From assembly GCA_036275915.1 (NCBI GenBank), contig DASUCV010000024.1, forward strand, positions 1 to 64,000: DNA of 64,000 nucleotides, given 5' to 3'. Shown here piece after piece: positions 55,776 to 64,000 of this stretch (the stretch's first letter is position 1; each line of letters opens with the position of its first letter). This DNA is from Candidatus Polarisedimenticolaceae bacterium (GTDB lineage: Bacteria > Acidobacteriota > Polarisedimenticolia > Polarisedimenticolales > DASRJG01). Under the pieces are notes generated by a model. It did no database searches. It saw nothing but the letters and a program-made list of their open reading frames with translations, and was not told where the DNA came from. The position numbers were made by a program, and so were the translations under genes.

Positions 55776-56923
55776 TAAGGCTTGGAACCGGAGCGCAACG
55801 CGACCCAGCGCTGGAGGCGCGCCGACTCGACCGGGTCGGGCTCGACCGTGGCGTAACGGTCGGCGAGCCGCCCCGCGGTCGGCCAGTCCCCGACCCGGAG
55901 CGCGCAAGCGATGATGACCGGAATCGCCCCGCGCTCGAATCGCTCGGCCCGGTCGCCGGTCAGCCGGCGCACGTCTTGAAGGACCGCGTCGGCCAGCTCG
56001 GGGTCGCCGGCGTCCGCCGCCGCCTCGATCCTCTGGACGCCGGCCGCGATCAGCCGGTCGCGGCCGGAAACGTGGTCGGGCACGATCGCGATTCCCATGG
56101 CGGCGATGTCGTAGGCCTCCTCGAACCGGCCGCCGTCGTAGGCGATCCGGAACGCCTGCGCGAGCGCGGTCTCGGTGCCTTCGAGGCCCATGGAGACGGC
56201 CGGGTGCAGCGCGGCGGCTTCACGGAAGAAGACCGCGGCGCTCACGGCGTCCCCGTGCTCGAGGGCCCGCTTTCCCGAGTTGTGCCAGACGAAGGCCGGT
56301 GCGTGCTCGAGCGGGATCGGCTCGCCGACACCGCGGTAGAGATCGACGATCGCCCGCGAACCCCGCGCCGAGATCTCCTCCGGGGTGGCGAGCTTGTAGG
56401 CGAGGAGGAGCCGCCCCGCGCGCCCGGCGTTCTTCCGGGCATCGAATCCGTCGGGCGCCGTGGTCTCGATGTCGACCGAGCGCCCTTCGGGCAGCTCGAC
56501 GCGGAGGAAGACGTGCTGCGGGCCGGCGACGAACCAGGTGTCGAGACCGAGCGCGCGTCCGAGGAGCCCTTCCACGAGGGAAGCGGAGACGCAGTTGTAC
56601 TCGCCGGTCGTGAGAACGGTCAGAGGGCTGTCCGCCTCGATGCGGTAGAGCTTGAACGTATCCGAGTGGAGACGCTCGTGAAGACGCTTGGCGCGGCGCT
56701 CCAGGGAGCCGCTGGTTCCGACGGAAGAGGCGAGCCTGCGGGCGAGGTCGTCGAAGCGATCGATCGCGTCGGCGCGCTGATGCGTGTCCAAGAGGCCGGT
56801 CGCGCGCAGCGACTCATCGAAGATGGGATTGATGACGTCGAGATCTCGCGGTACGTCGTGGCGGGCGTAGGCTGGGGCGGCGGTCAGCGCAACGACGATC
56901 GCAACTGATCCCCAAACTCGCAT
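55775..56923 (-). CDS. Secreted transglutaminase-like protein with TPR-like C-terminus
   Basis: A 382-residue exported protein with signal peptide (MRVWGSVAIVVALTAAPAYA). A transglutaminase-like cysteine-protease fold (about 95-175) shows TTGEYNCVSASLVEGLL (Cys), AGPQHVFLRVEL (His) and SVDIETT (Asp), the triad order of the superfamily. The remaining ~200 residues are helical TPR-like repeats (ALEHGDAVSAAVFFREAAAL). The substrate is unknown. Confidence 0.8.
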   Translation of the reverse strand: MRVWGSVAIVVALTAAPAYARHDVPRDLDVINPIFDESLRATGLLDTHQRADAIDRFDDLARRLASSVGTSGSLERRAKRLHERLHSDTFKLYRIEADSPLTVLTTGEYNCVSASLVEGLLGRALGLDTWFVAGPQHVFLRVELPEGRSVDIETTAPDGFDARKNAGRAGRLLLAYKLATPEEISARGSRAIVDLYRGVGEPIPLEHAPAFVWHNSGKRALEHGDAVSAAVFFREAAALHPAVSMGLEGTETALAQAFRIAYDGGRFEEAYDIAAMGIAIVPDHVSGRDRLIAAGVQRIEAAADAGDPELADAVLQDVRRLTGDRAERFERGAIPVIIACALRVGDWPTAGRLADRYATVEPDPVESARLQRWVALRSGSKP

Positions 56924-56986
56924 CCGGCCTCGCCCGGCGGGCGGCGCGGATGCCGCTCGAGGGCAAACCCCAATCTAGGCCCCTTA

Positions 56987-57847
56987 TCACGGCTGGGCAA
57001 GGTTTCCTGTGCCAACAATGGGACAATTCATCATCGGGATCAGCACCTTGCCCGCGCCGTCGACGACGCGGACCAGGGGCGAGTACCCGGCACCCTTCGG
57101 CCACGCCTTGGCCCGTGCCTTCCCGTTCTGGAGGACGACTTCTCCGATGGGAATCATCCCGTTCTCGTCGAGCCTGAGGCTTCCCTCGAAGTAGAGGTAG
57201 GCCGCCCGCTTGCCCCGGTACCAAGCGAAGTAGCGCTGCGTGGCTCCACCGGTCCGGCCTTCCGCCTTGAGGCTCGCCGTCGTCCCCTCGGGGACGATCG
57301 GAGCGTTCAAGTAGATGCCGGTCGACTCGGCGGTGAATCCGTTCTTCTTGTCGGCCAGGAACTCTTCGAGCACCTTCGCGTCGCGCAACCAGTTGGTCTC
57401 GTAGAACACGTCGGGTGTGTAAACCTTCCAGATGTCCCAGAGATCGGAGTAGCCGGGATCGCCCGGGATCGAGTCGATGACCGGGTACTGGCCGAGCCGG
57501 TAGTTGTTCGCGCTGTCGTAGAACACGTAGAGGCGATTCGGCTTCGCCGGTCGGGAATCCAGCCGGTAGCAGTACGCCTTTCTCCCGTCGGGACCTTCCA
57601 CCTCGAGGCGGAACCGCGGGTCGTCGAGGGACAAAGGGACGTTCGGTCCGGGGAGCGACGGGTCGGCGCTGCGGCGGAATTGTGTTCCGGCCGCGTCGGA
57701 GAACCGGTCGACGGAGACGAGAGGAGCTTCGATCCCCGGCTCTCCTCGCGGCGCCGGATTTCGGTCGGTACGGCCGTGATCCGGCCCGGGGACATCGCTC
57801 GCGACGGCGAAGAACATCGCGCTGACGAGAGTGGCGAAAACGATCAC
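56987..57847 (-). CDS. Secreted hypothetical protein next to TonB receptor
   Basis: A 286-residue exported protein (IVFATLVSAMFFAVA signal). The mature part has RFRLEVEGPDGRKAYCYRLDSRPAKPNRLYVFYDS and YFAWYRGKRAAYLYFEGSL, suggesting beta-structure, and two Cys. No family is recognised. GTG 57847 is preferred because AGGAGG stands 6 nt upstream. It follows the receptor gene by 10 nt on the same strand and so is probably co-expressed. Confidence 0.65.
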   Translation of the reverse strand: MIVFATLVSAMFFAVASDVPGPDHGRTDRNPAPRGEPGIEAPLVSVDRFSDAAGTQFRRSADPSLPGPNVPLSLDDPRFRLEVEGPDGRKAYCYRLDSRPAKPNRLYVFYDSANNYRLGQYPVIDSIPGDPGYSDLWDIWKVYTPDVFYETNWLRDAKVLEEFLADKKNGFTAESTGIYLNAPIVPEGTTASLKAEGRTGGATQRYFAWYRGKRAAYLYFEGSLRLDENGMIPIGEVVLQNGKARAKAWPKGAGYSPLVRVVDGAGKVLIPMMNCPIVGTGNLAQP

Positions 57848-57857
57848 CGCGTGCCTC

Positions 57858-60800
57858 CTAGAACGCAAGCCGGACGCCGAGACGGATCGAGCGCGGCGCT
57901 TCGAGCTGGGTCGACTGGCCGAAGCGTGCGTTCAAGCCGCCGCAGAGCGAGTAATCCGAGGGGAGTTGCGCCGGGCAGTTCGAGAACCCCGGGTAGGCAG
58001 GAACGTCGCGCACGACCCCGTCGATGAGGACGGGAACCGTCTCCGTCCGAAGGAAGGTGTAGAGGGCTTGAAGCGAGTGGAAGCGACCCTCGAACGATCC
58101 CGCCCACCGGTTCCACTCGTCGGGTGTCACGATGCCGTCGCCGTTTCCGAACTTCCCGTCGATGTAGCCGTCGAACGGCTCGCCGCGCCCCTCCTGCTGG
58201 AAGAAGAAGCCGAGGTTGGGGTCGTAGAACGCGCCCTTCCACATCCCGGCGGCGAGGAACTGAGAATCGACCTTGACTGCATTCTGCTCGTTGAGCACGT
58301 TGAAGACGTCCATCGTCAGCGTGAGCTTGAGGCGCGCGGAGTCGCGGATGTCGTAAGCGAACCCCATGTCGAAGTTCGTGAGGCCCGGCGTCCGGCCGGC
58401 AGACCCGCGGGGCATGAGGTAAATCGGCCCAAGAAAGGGAGTCGAGCCGCCGAGAGGATCGGTGGTCGCGTCGAGCGGCGTTCCCGAGGAGTAGCGGAGC
58501 GTGCCTGAGAGTGTGATGTCCTCGGAGACGCGATAGCTCCCGTACATCTTGACCTGCTCGGGACGATCTTGCGGAAGGCGGCCGTAGGTGTTCACAGCGA
58601 GGGCGGGGACGTCGAACGCCTCCGTCTGGTTGGGATCGCGCTCCTCGGTTTCGACGAAGTATCGGCCGCGGTAGTTGCCGACGGTCTTCGAGTGCAGGTA
58701 GGAGAAGTTGAACCAGAACTTGTCGGTGAGCTGTTTGGCGAGCGTGAACTCGAGGCCGCGGAAAGTCCGCTGCGCAGAGGGAACGGCTCCGAGACCCATC
58801 GACTTCATTTCCTGGGGCGTGACCGTGCAGATCGTGCCGGCGGAGCAACCGTACATCTGGCCCAGACCCGCGCGCGCGGAGTAGTCGGTGCTCGTCGGAT
58901 CGTAGTTCGGGTTGTACATGTCCGGATTGTTCGGGTCGATGTAGAAGTGATACGGCCCGCCCGGATTCGCGATGATGAACGTGCGGCCGAGGTCGAGGCT
59001 GATGTCCTCGATGGCGTCGTTCAATTTGCGCCCGATGATGCGCACGCCCGCGGTCCATGACTGCTTGAACGTCCAGTCGAACCCTGCCATGACTTCGTCC
59101 GTCGACGAGCCCTTGAGGTCGTTCACGATCGGCGAGCGGTAAAGCGACCCCGAGGTCACGATGACGTCCGGCACGAAGAGGCCGCGGGGGTTCCCGGAAT
59201 TCAGGAGCCCGTTCGGCGAGTAGACCTTGTCGACGAAGCCGGTCGTTTGATAGGGGTTCGTGATGAGGTCGTAACTTTCGAAGTCCCAGCAGGTCGGCGT
59301 GTTGTAGTCGTCCCCCGGCGTGTTCGTGGCACAGAGGCCATAGCCGGTCTGCTCGGGACCGACGTTGAAGCTGTTGATGAAGTCGAGGTAGCTCCAGTTC
59401 CGTGTGCGGTAGAGGCGCGTCATCGTCTGGCGCGGCGCGAAGGCGCGGCTCATGACCTGGAGAGGCACGGTGTCGTAATAGCGCCCGGCGCTCATGTAGA
59501 GCTTGGAGCGGCCGCCGCCGAGGACGTCCCAAGTGAACCCGAGGCGCGGCGCGAAGTTCTTGTCCATCTTGACGAGCACGTTGCCGTCCGAGTCCTTGAC
59601 CGATTGCGACTCCCAGCGGAGCCCGTAGTTGACGGTCAGATCGGCGGTCGGCTTCCACTGATCCTGGACGAAGGCCCGCATGGAATCGGTCGACGCCTGC
59701 GCGTGGATCTGGTGGTTCCAATCGAGGCACGCACCGTGCCCGTCGCCCCAGCAGCGCCGGATCCCCACCTGCTGCTCCTGCTGCAGCGCATTGGGTTGAG
59801 TCGCGTCGGCCCACTCGAGGGAGATGCCGGTACCCCAGCCGTACTTCAGGTCCTGATCGAAGGAGGACGGCTCGAACTCGACGCCGAACTTCGGCGTGTG
59901 TTTGAGGTACGAGCCCTCGATGCTGGCCTTGATGAACTGACGGTCGCCCGACGTGTCTCCCGAGTAGGCGTACGGGCCGACCTTGAGGCTCACGTCGTTG
60001 GCGCCGCCGGAGCTCCCCGTCTCGGGGTCCGTCGAAGCGATCTTGACGCGGATCGACTGATACGAGAGGCGGCGGTTCTCTCCGATGGGGTTGCTCTCGC
60101 GCCTGTCGAGTGTCGGCAGCGTGTCGGCATTCTCCGTGTGGAGACCGGCGGAGGCGTCGAAGACCCAACGCTTGCCGAGGACCGAAGTGAAATCGAGCGC
60201 CGCGGTCGTCCCTCCCGTCGTGAGCTCGTAGTCGCCGCCGTAGCCGCCCAGCTCGTCGCGGTAGTTCGCCACGCGGGGGTCGGAGAAGTAGTTGGCGGTC
60301 AAACGGTTGTTCGCAGTCACCTGCCAGGTGGTCTTCAAGGAGTACATCGCGCTGCGGTCCGTGTCCTCCGCGAACTGCCGCGATGTCGCCGGCTGGCCGG
60401 GGGTGTCCAAGAGGTTCAGGTACTCCTGCGGCGCAACCCCGCGGATGGTGCGGTCGGCGATGGCGGCGAAGAACCAGAGCTTGTCCTTCACGATGGGGCC
60501 GCCGAGCGTGCCCGAGACCTCACGCCCGTCGGGAGTGGGAAGCTGCGTCCCAAGATCGTTCTGCTTCGGCTGAGACGAGAGCTGGTCGGGGCTGAGATAG
60601 ATGTTGAACGACCCTGCGAACAGGTTCGTGCCGGTCTTCGTGCTGACGTTGACGACGGCTCCCTGCGCGCCGCCGAATTCGGCGTTGTACCCGCCCGTCT
60701 TGATCTCGATCTTGTCGATCATGTCGTAGTTGATGTTCGTGGAGGGGCGCCCGGTATCGATCGAGGTCGTGTTGACGCCGTCGATGATGTAAGACGACTC

Positions 60801-61334
60801 GAGCGACGACGACCCGTATACGGAGATCCCCGACGGTCCCCCGTTGGAATTGCCGCCTGTATCTTCGGTGACGCCCGGTGCGATCTTGAGCACATCCGTG
60901 TACGACCGTGCGGTCGGGATGTATTCGAGCTTCTTCGACTGGAACGTCTCGCCGGTCGTCGTGTTCCCCTGCACTTCGACCTCGTCGACCTTCGCCGTGA
61001 CCTCGACCGTCTGGACGACGAGGGAGAGCGGAGGAACGTCGACGGCCTTCCCGTCGGTCACCATGATCGGCGGCGCGGCGACCGGCTCGCCCCCCGCGAA
61101 CGAGGCCTGGAGCGTGTACTTCCCCGCCGTGACGTCCTTGAACGTGTAGCGCCCGTCGGCGCCGGTCATCGCGGCTTTCGGCGGCACTCCTTCGCCCTGT
61201 AGCTGGACGAGGGCGCCAATGACCGGTCCGTCCTGATCGACGACGACGCCGCTGACGACGACGCCCGCCGCGAGGGCGGGCCAGGCAGGCAGACACAGAA
61301 CCGCAAAGAGAACGAGTCTCCGAAGAACTCCCAT
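57858..61334 (-). CDS. Oar-like TonB-dependent outer-membrane receptor
   Basis: A 1158-residue outer-membrane protein. After a signal peptide (VLFAVLCLPAWPALA) comes a carboxypeptidase-regulatory-like beta-sandwich (about 25-110: GVVVDQDGPVIGALVQLQGEG and GADGRYTFKDVTAGKYTL). The plug follows (about 125-240: VLKIAPGVTEDTGG, IDGVNTTSIDTG), then a ~900-residue barrel ending with the aromatic C-terminal strand SIRLGVRLAF. Such Oar-type receptors are abundant in Acidobacteria and take up large substrates or assemble surface proteins. ATG 61334 has GAGGGG nearby. The TonB/ExbBD complex is not in the window. Confidence 0.93.
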   Translation of the reverse strand: MGVLRRLVLFAVLCLPAWPALAAGVVVSGVVVDQDGPVIGALVQLQGEGVPPKAAMTGADGRYTFKDVTAGKYTLQASFAGGEPVAAPPIMVTDGKAVDVPPLSLVVQTVEVTAKVDEVEVQGNTTTGETFQSKKLEYIPTARSYTDVLKIAPGVTEDTGGNSNGGPSGISVYGSSSLESSYIIDGVNTTSIDTGRPSTNINYDMIDKIEIKTGGYNAEFGGAQGAVVNVSTKTGTNLFAGSFNIYLSPDQLSSQPKQNDLGTQLPTPDGREVSGTLGGPIVKDKLWFFAAIADRTIRGVAPQEYLNLLDTPGQPATSRQFAEDTDRSAMYSLKTTWQVTANNRLTANYFSDPRVANYRDELGGYGGDYELTTGGTTAALDFTSVLGKRWVFDASAGLHTENADTLPTLDRRESNPIGENRRLSYQSIRVKIASTDPETGSSGGANDVSLKVGPYAYSGDTSGDRQFIKASIEGSYLKHTPKFGVEFEPSSFDQDLKYGWGTGISLEWADATQPNALQQEQQVGIRRCWGDGHGACLDWNHQIHAQASTDSMRAFVQDQWKPTADLTVNYGLRWESQSVKDSDGNVLVKMDKNFAPRLGFTWDVLGGGRSKLYMSAGRYYDTVPLQVMSRAFAPRQTMTRLYRTRNWSYLDFINSFNVGPEQTGYGLCATNTPGDDYNTPTCWDFESYDLITNPYQTTGFVDKVYSPNGLLNSGNPRGLFVPDVIVTSGSLYRSPIVNDLKGSSTDEVMAGFDWTFKQSWTAGVRIIGRKLNDAIEDISLDLGRTFIIANPGGPYHFYIDPNNPDMYNPNYDPTSTDYSARAGLGQMYGCSAGTICTVTPQEMKSMGLGAVPSAQRTFRGLEFTLAKQLTDKFWFNFSYLHSKTVGNYRGRYFVETEERDPNQTEAFDVPALAVNTYGRLPQDRPEQVKMYGSYRVSEDITLSGTLRYSSGTPLDATTDPLGGSTPFLGPIYLMPRGSAGRTPGLTNFDMGFAYDIRDSARLKLTLTMDVFNVLNEQNAVKVDSQFLAAGMWKGAFYDPNLGFFFQQEGRGEPFDGYIDGKFGNGDGIVTPDEWNRWAGSFEGRFHSLQALYTFLRTETVPVLIDGVVRDVPAYPGFSNCPAQLPSDYSLCGGLNARFGQSTQLEAPRSIRLGVRLAF

Positions 61335-61389
61335 GTCACCCCTCACGGAGGTCTCCCTCCGAGCTCACCCCTCACGGCGAAACACGGCA

Positions 61390-61427
61390 GGGCGCCTGGA
61401 GAGGAGGGGTGTTCTCTCCAGGCGCCC
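61390..61427. terminator. Strong hairpin between secreted-protein and receptor genes
   Basis: GGGCGCCTGGAGAG (61390-61403) is perfectly complementary to CTCTCCAGGCGCCC (61414-61427), a 14-bp stem with a 10-nt loop. The side following on the plus strand is TTTCTCG; on the coding (minus) strand no T-run follows. It may attenuate or end transcripts of the upstream gene, or stabilise their 3' ends. Confidence 0.6.
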
Positions 61428-61462
61428 TTTCTCGAACCTTTCGGACCGAGCCGTGGACCTGA

Positions 61463-62611
61463 CTAAGGACAGGAAGCGGGAACGTTCCGGACCGGGCCGT
61501 TATGTCCCTGACCGACGGTCCCCGCCCCGCAGCTCGTCCGCGCGCGGACGAGATAGAGGAAGAGCCCTCCGGTGGACGGTGTCGTCGGATCGCTTGCGGT
61601 CGTCACCGAGAGCGACGACGCGAAGCAGCTGAAGGCGGGGTTCGTGCCGGCGAACGTCGCTTTGAGCAAGTCGTACACCGTGTGCGTCGACCCCGGATCC
61701 GCGGGCGGCGCCCAGGTCTCGTCGGATTTGTTGCTCGCGAAGCCGCTGAACTGCACTTCCGCCGGGATCGCCCAAACGGTGTTGTCGGCCTCGTTGCAGT
61801 CGCACGGCGCCGCGTGGAGGTCGCCGTCAGCGTCCGTGTTGTTCGTGCTGTTCACGCCCGGACAAAGGTCCGCGTTCGGATCGGATCCAGGCGCGACGTC
61901 GGGGAGGAAGTCCCCGTCGTCATCCGGCCAGAAGTCGGCCGTCCCGTCGGTGAACACGACGAAGTAGCCCACGTAGCCACGCGACGACCCGCTCGGGTTG
62001 CTGACCGCGCTGTCGAAGTGGATCTTCGCCGTCTGCGTACGGACGCCGGTGGAGCTGGAGAGGCGGGTCTCCACGTTCCAGACGACCTGGCCCGAGAGGC
62101 TGCCCTGACCCGAGCCGTTCAAGGACTGCTGGTAGGAACCGAACACGTTGCCTGGGAACCTCGCGGCGTTCAGGTGGCACGGCGCGCTGCCGACCTCGCT
62201 CGAGAACTGAGGGATCCCGGTCGCCCACGAATCGACCTGGTTGGCGGCACCGATGATCGAGCTGGAACCGAGCTGCGTGTCGTCCTTGGGACCGTTCGTC
62301 GAGATGAGCGCGTCGCGCGTCGACGGATTGCTGACCCCGAAGAAGCCGACCCAGAGATTGGCCGTCGTTCCAGGAAAGATCGTCGAGAAGTCACCCGCCG
62401 AAATATCCGGGAGGGTGAGCATCGTGGTTGCGTTGAGGAAGGTGGTCCGGTCGCCGAGATCGATGATGTACTCCTGCCCCGGCGGGTTGTTCTGGTAAGC
62501 CACGTAGTAGACGTGGCCCGGCGTGTACGTGAAACACGTATTCACCGCCCTGGAGGGCGTCCCCGCGCCGACTGCGACAGCGAGGATCGCCAGCGTTGCG
62601 ATGCGCTTCAT
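61463..62611 (-). CDS. Secreted hypothetical protein with calcium-type repeats
   Basis: A 382-residue exported protein (MKRIATLAILAVAVGAGTPSRA signal). The centre contains WPDDDGDFLPDVAPGSDPNADLCPG and NTDADGDLHAAPCDCNEAD, thrombospondin type-3-like Asp-rich calcium loops, and several Cys. The N-terminal part is beta-rich with VYYVAYQNNPPGQEYIIDLGD. No named family. It is 11 nt from the gene upstream, so the two are an operon. Confidence 0.7.
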   Translation of the reverse strand: MKRIATLAILAVAVGAGTPSRAVNTCFTYTPGHVYYVAYQNNPPGQEYIIDLGDRTTFLNATTMLTLPDISAGDFSTIFPGTTANLWVGFFGVSNPSTRDALISTNGPKDDTQLGSSSIIGAANQVDSWATGIPQFSSEVGSAPCHLNAARFPGNVFGSYQQSLNGSGQGSLSGQVVWNVETRLSSSTGVRTQTAKIHFDSAVSNPSGSSRGYVGYFVVFTDGTADFWPDDDGDFLPDVAPGSDPNADLCPGVNSTNNTDADGDLHAAPCDCNEADNTVWAIPAEVQFSGFASNKSDETWAPPADPGSTHTVYDLLKATFAGTNPAFSCFASSLSVTTASDPTTPSTGGLFLYLVRARTSCGAGTVGQGHNGPVRNVPASCP

Positions 62612-62621
62612 CACGACCCCT

Positions 62622-64000
62622 CTATGGCTCGTTGCAGAAAGTGGCGTACGCCTTGCTCGGGAACGGCGCGGAGCCGTCGCGTGCGCGCGAGAAGAACATG
62701 TCCGTGAGCGGGACGAGCGTCGGATCGGTCGACGCGTCGATCGTGAGCTGCGAGAACAGCTCGAGGATCGCCTTCTCCTTGATGCTGCCCGCGGGGAAGA
62801 AGTAGCCGCGACGTCCGTTGACGGCGATGTTCGCATCGTTGTCGTAGTACTCGCGCTCGACCGTCCAATACTGGTAACGGCCGCAACGGATGTTGGCCTT
62901 GTTGTAGTGGGTACCCTCGTACGGCAAGACGTCGTAGTTGTCCGCGGCGTTGTTCCGGATCGCCCAGTCGTCGTGCGGATCGGCCGGCGTGCCGGGATCG
63001 AAGGACGTGAAGCGGTCGCCTCCCAGGACGCCGAGGGAAATCGTGTTCGCATTCGTGCCCGTGCACGCGGCCGAGACCGCTCCGCCGCCGAGCACGCCGG
63101 TCGATTGGTTCTCGCCGCACGCCGCGGCGTTCGTCCCGCACCACTGATTGCCGTTGACCGCGGTCACCATGGCGCCGGAGCCGCTGACGAACATGTCGCC
63201 CTGCCCGGGCGCCGAGTTCTCGAGGACCTGGATGTTGAAGTAGCGGCGGGTTCCGGACAGGCGGTTGCGCATGACGGTGCCGATGTTCCGGAAGGCGCTC
63301 GGGTCGACGTCCTTGCTGAAGAAGCGCCAATCACACGAGTTGTTGGCGCCCCAAATGGCGAAGCCCTTCTGCGGAGTCATGCTCATGGTCCCGTCGAGCT
63401 TCACGCAGTCTCCCGCCGCATACGGGCATCCGCTCGCGGGCACCGTCTTCGCCCGTGCGTTCACAAGGGGCTCGATGCCGCGGTTGACGATGAACCCGAA
63501 GCCGTTCACGAAGACGTTCGTCTCGGTGTCGTCAAAAATGTTGGGGCGGCCGATCTGTGCATTGGAGACGACGGGTTCGCAATTGCCGTATGAGACGTCG
63601 GATCCGGCGAAGTTGGCGTAGAGCGGATTGCCGATCTCGTCGCTCAAGAGATTCGCCGCCTTGAGGCCGCCGCTGCCGCTGCTCGGAGCGCCCGCCGCGT
63701 TCGGGTCGCACACGTTGAAGTTGCTCAGCTTGTTGTCGAGCGCGTTGACGCCCTCGCACGAACCGAGGTTGTCCCCGACGAAGGCGCGGACGCATGTCTC
63801 GGCACCGTTCCCCGGGTTTCCGTCGAGGTCGCGCTTGCAGCGGTACACCTTGATGACGGAAGTGCAGGTGTTGACCGGATCGCCGTAGAGGCTCTTCATC
63901 GCCTGATTGATCGACGGGTTTGCCGCCGTGGAGCCGAAGTACACCAAGTTGACCGTGACCTGTGCGTCGGTGCACGGATTCGCGCACGCCTGAGCGTTCG
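62622..64000 (-). CDS. Secreted hypothetical protein (5' end beyond window)
   Basis: At least 458 residues are encoded here; the frame continues past the window edge, so the N-terminus and signal peptide are missing. Many Cys pairs (CTSVIKVYRCKRD, CEPVV, CPYAAGDC, CGTNAAAC) suggest extracellular disulfides. DETETNVFVNGFGFIVN-like beta-rich segments and FGSTAANPSINQAMKSL near the visible start recall periplasmic binding proteins, but I do not assign a family. The last visible codons read in frame as CANPCTDAQVTVN. Confidence 0.65.
   Translation of the reverse strand, partial: NAQACANPCTDAQVTVNLVYFGSTAANPSINQAMKSLYGDPVNTCTSVIKVYRCKRDLDGNPGNGAETCVRAFVGDNLGSCEGVNALDNKLSNFNVCDPNAAGAPSSGSGGLKAANLLSDEIGNPLYANFAGSDVSYGNCEPVVSNAQIGRPNIFDDTETNVFVNGFGFIVNRGIEPLVNARAKTVPASGCPYAAGDCVKLDGTMSMTPQKGFAIWGANNSCDWRFFSKDVDPSAFRNIGTVMRNRLSGTRRYFNIQVLENSAPGQGDMFVSGSGAMVTAVNGNQWCGTNAAACGENQSTGVLGGGAVSAACTGTNANTISLGVLGGDRFTSFDPGTPADPHDDWAIRNNAADNYDVLPYEGTHYNKANIRCGRYQYWTVEREYYDNDANIAVNGRRGYFFPAGSIKEKAILELFSQLTIDASTDPTLVPLTDMFFSRARDGSAPFPSKAYATFCNEP

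Noticed and set aside
1-64000. CRISPR array, rRNA operon, insertion sequence with transposase
   Set aside because: No regularly spaced direct repeats, no rRNA-like segment and no transposase gene were found; the only mobile-type sequences are the cassette array and the REP-like elements.

Overview
The window is GC-rich, densely packed bacterial chromosome. Gram-negative character is clear: an Oar-type TonB-dependent receptor, a periplasmic adaptor with a MacB-type ABC exporter, a lipoprotein and many Sec signal peptides. A class II NrdJ, futalosine-type menaquinone genes and a large carboxypeptidase-regulatory-domain receptor fit an uncultured Acidobacteriota-like lineage. That assignment is inference; no rRNA or tRNA gene was found to anchor it. 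Many neighbouring genes overlap by ATGA or GTGA, so operons are tightly coupled, and several operon-first genes look leaderless (a TANNNT hexamer 6-8 nt before the start codon and no Shine-Dalgarno).

Layout. 1-1949: an integron gene-cassette array on the minus strand with no integrase in view; its cassettes encode a zinc-ribbon acyl carrier protein, an unknown protein and one with no clear gene. 2035-8215: nrdJ with promoter and terminator, a PilZ protein, queG and trmJ (both RNA modification), and an alpha/beta hydrolase. 8243-15769: a GHKL ATPase carrying an Ig-like domain, a TPR-type regulator coupled to a secreted propeller protein, an APC permease, a putative selenocysteine-containing organomercurial lyase (in-frame UGA plus SECIS hairpin) and a secreted trypsin-fold peptidase. 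15848-31426: mixed metabolic, secreted and membrane proteins (orphan HicB, TPR glycosyltransferase-like protein, methyltransferase, PpiC, DUF4932 lipoprotein, M28 peptidase, epimerase, PLP dehydratase, B3-type metallo-beta-lactamase-fold hydrolase, CheY-like receiver, RmuC).

31508-47423: MacA/MacB-type exporter, carbonic anhydrase with M20 hydrolase, a GNAT-VOC fusion, ABC-F, VapBC, then a four-gene overlapping operon (aminofutalosine-deaminase-like amidohydrolase, UbiA prenyltransferase, LOG, HAD phosphatase) that probably serves menaquinone synthesis, facing a family 5 uracil-DNA glycosylase and a TlpA-propeller protein. 47475-55713: a structured intergenic segment, a sigma-54 activator, then a phosphate/arsenic cluster: ppk1, a 19-residue Lys/Ala peptide gene, ppx, arsC, arsR, arsM and a PhoB-type regulator. 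Arsenate is a phosphate analogue, so grouping these functions is coherent. 55775-64000: a minus-strand set of secreted and outer-membrane proteins around the TonB receptor; the last gene runs off the window.

The most noteworthy item is the merB homologue: the third catalytic cysteine of the family is replaced by UGA, followed at the correct distance by a hairpin with a GGUC loop. Further unusual items are the cassette array, REP-like elements inserted in frame in two genes, period-7 tracts just after stop codons, and Shine-Dalgarno-masking leaders.
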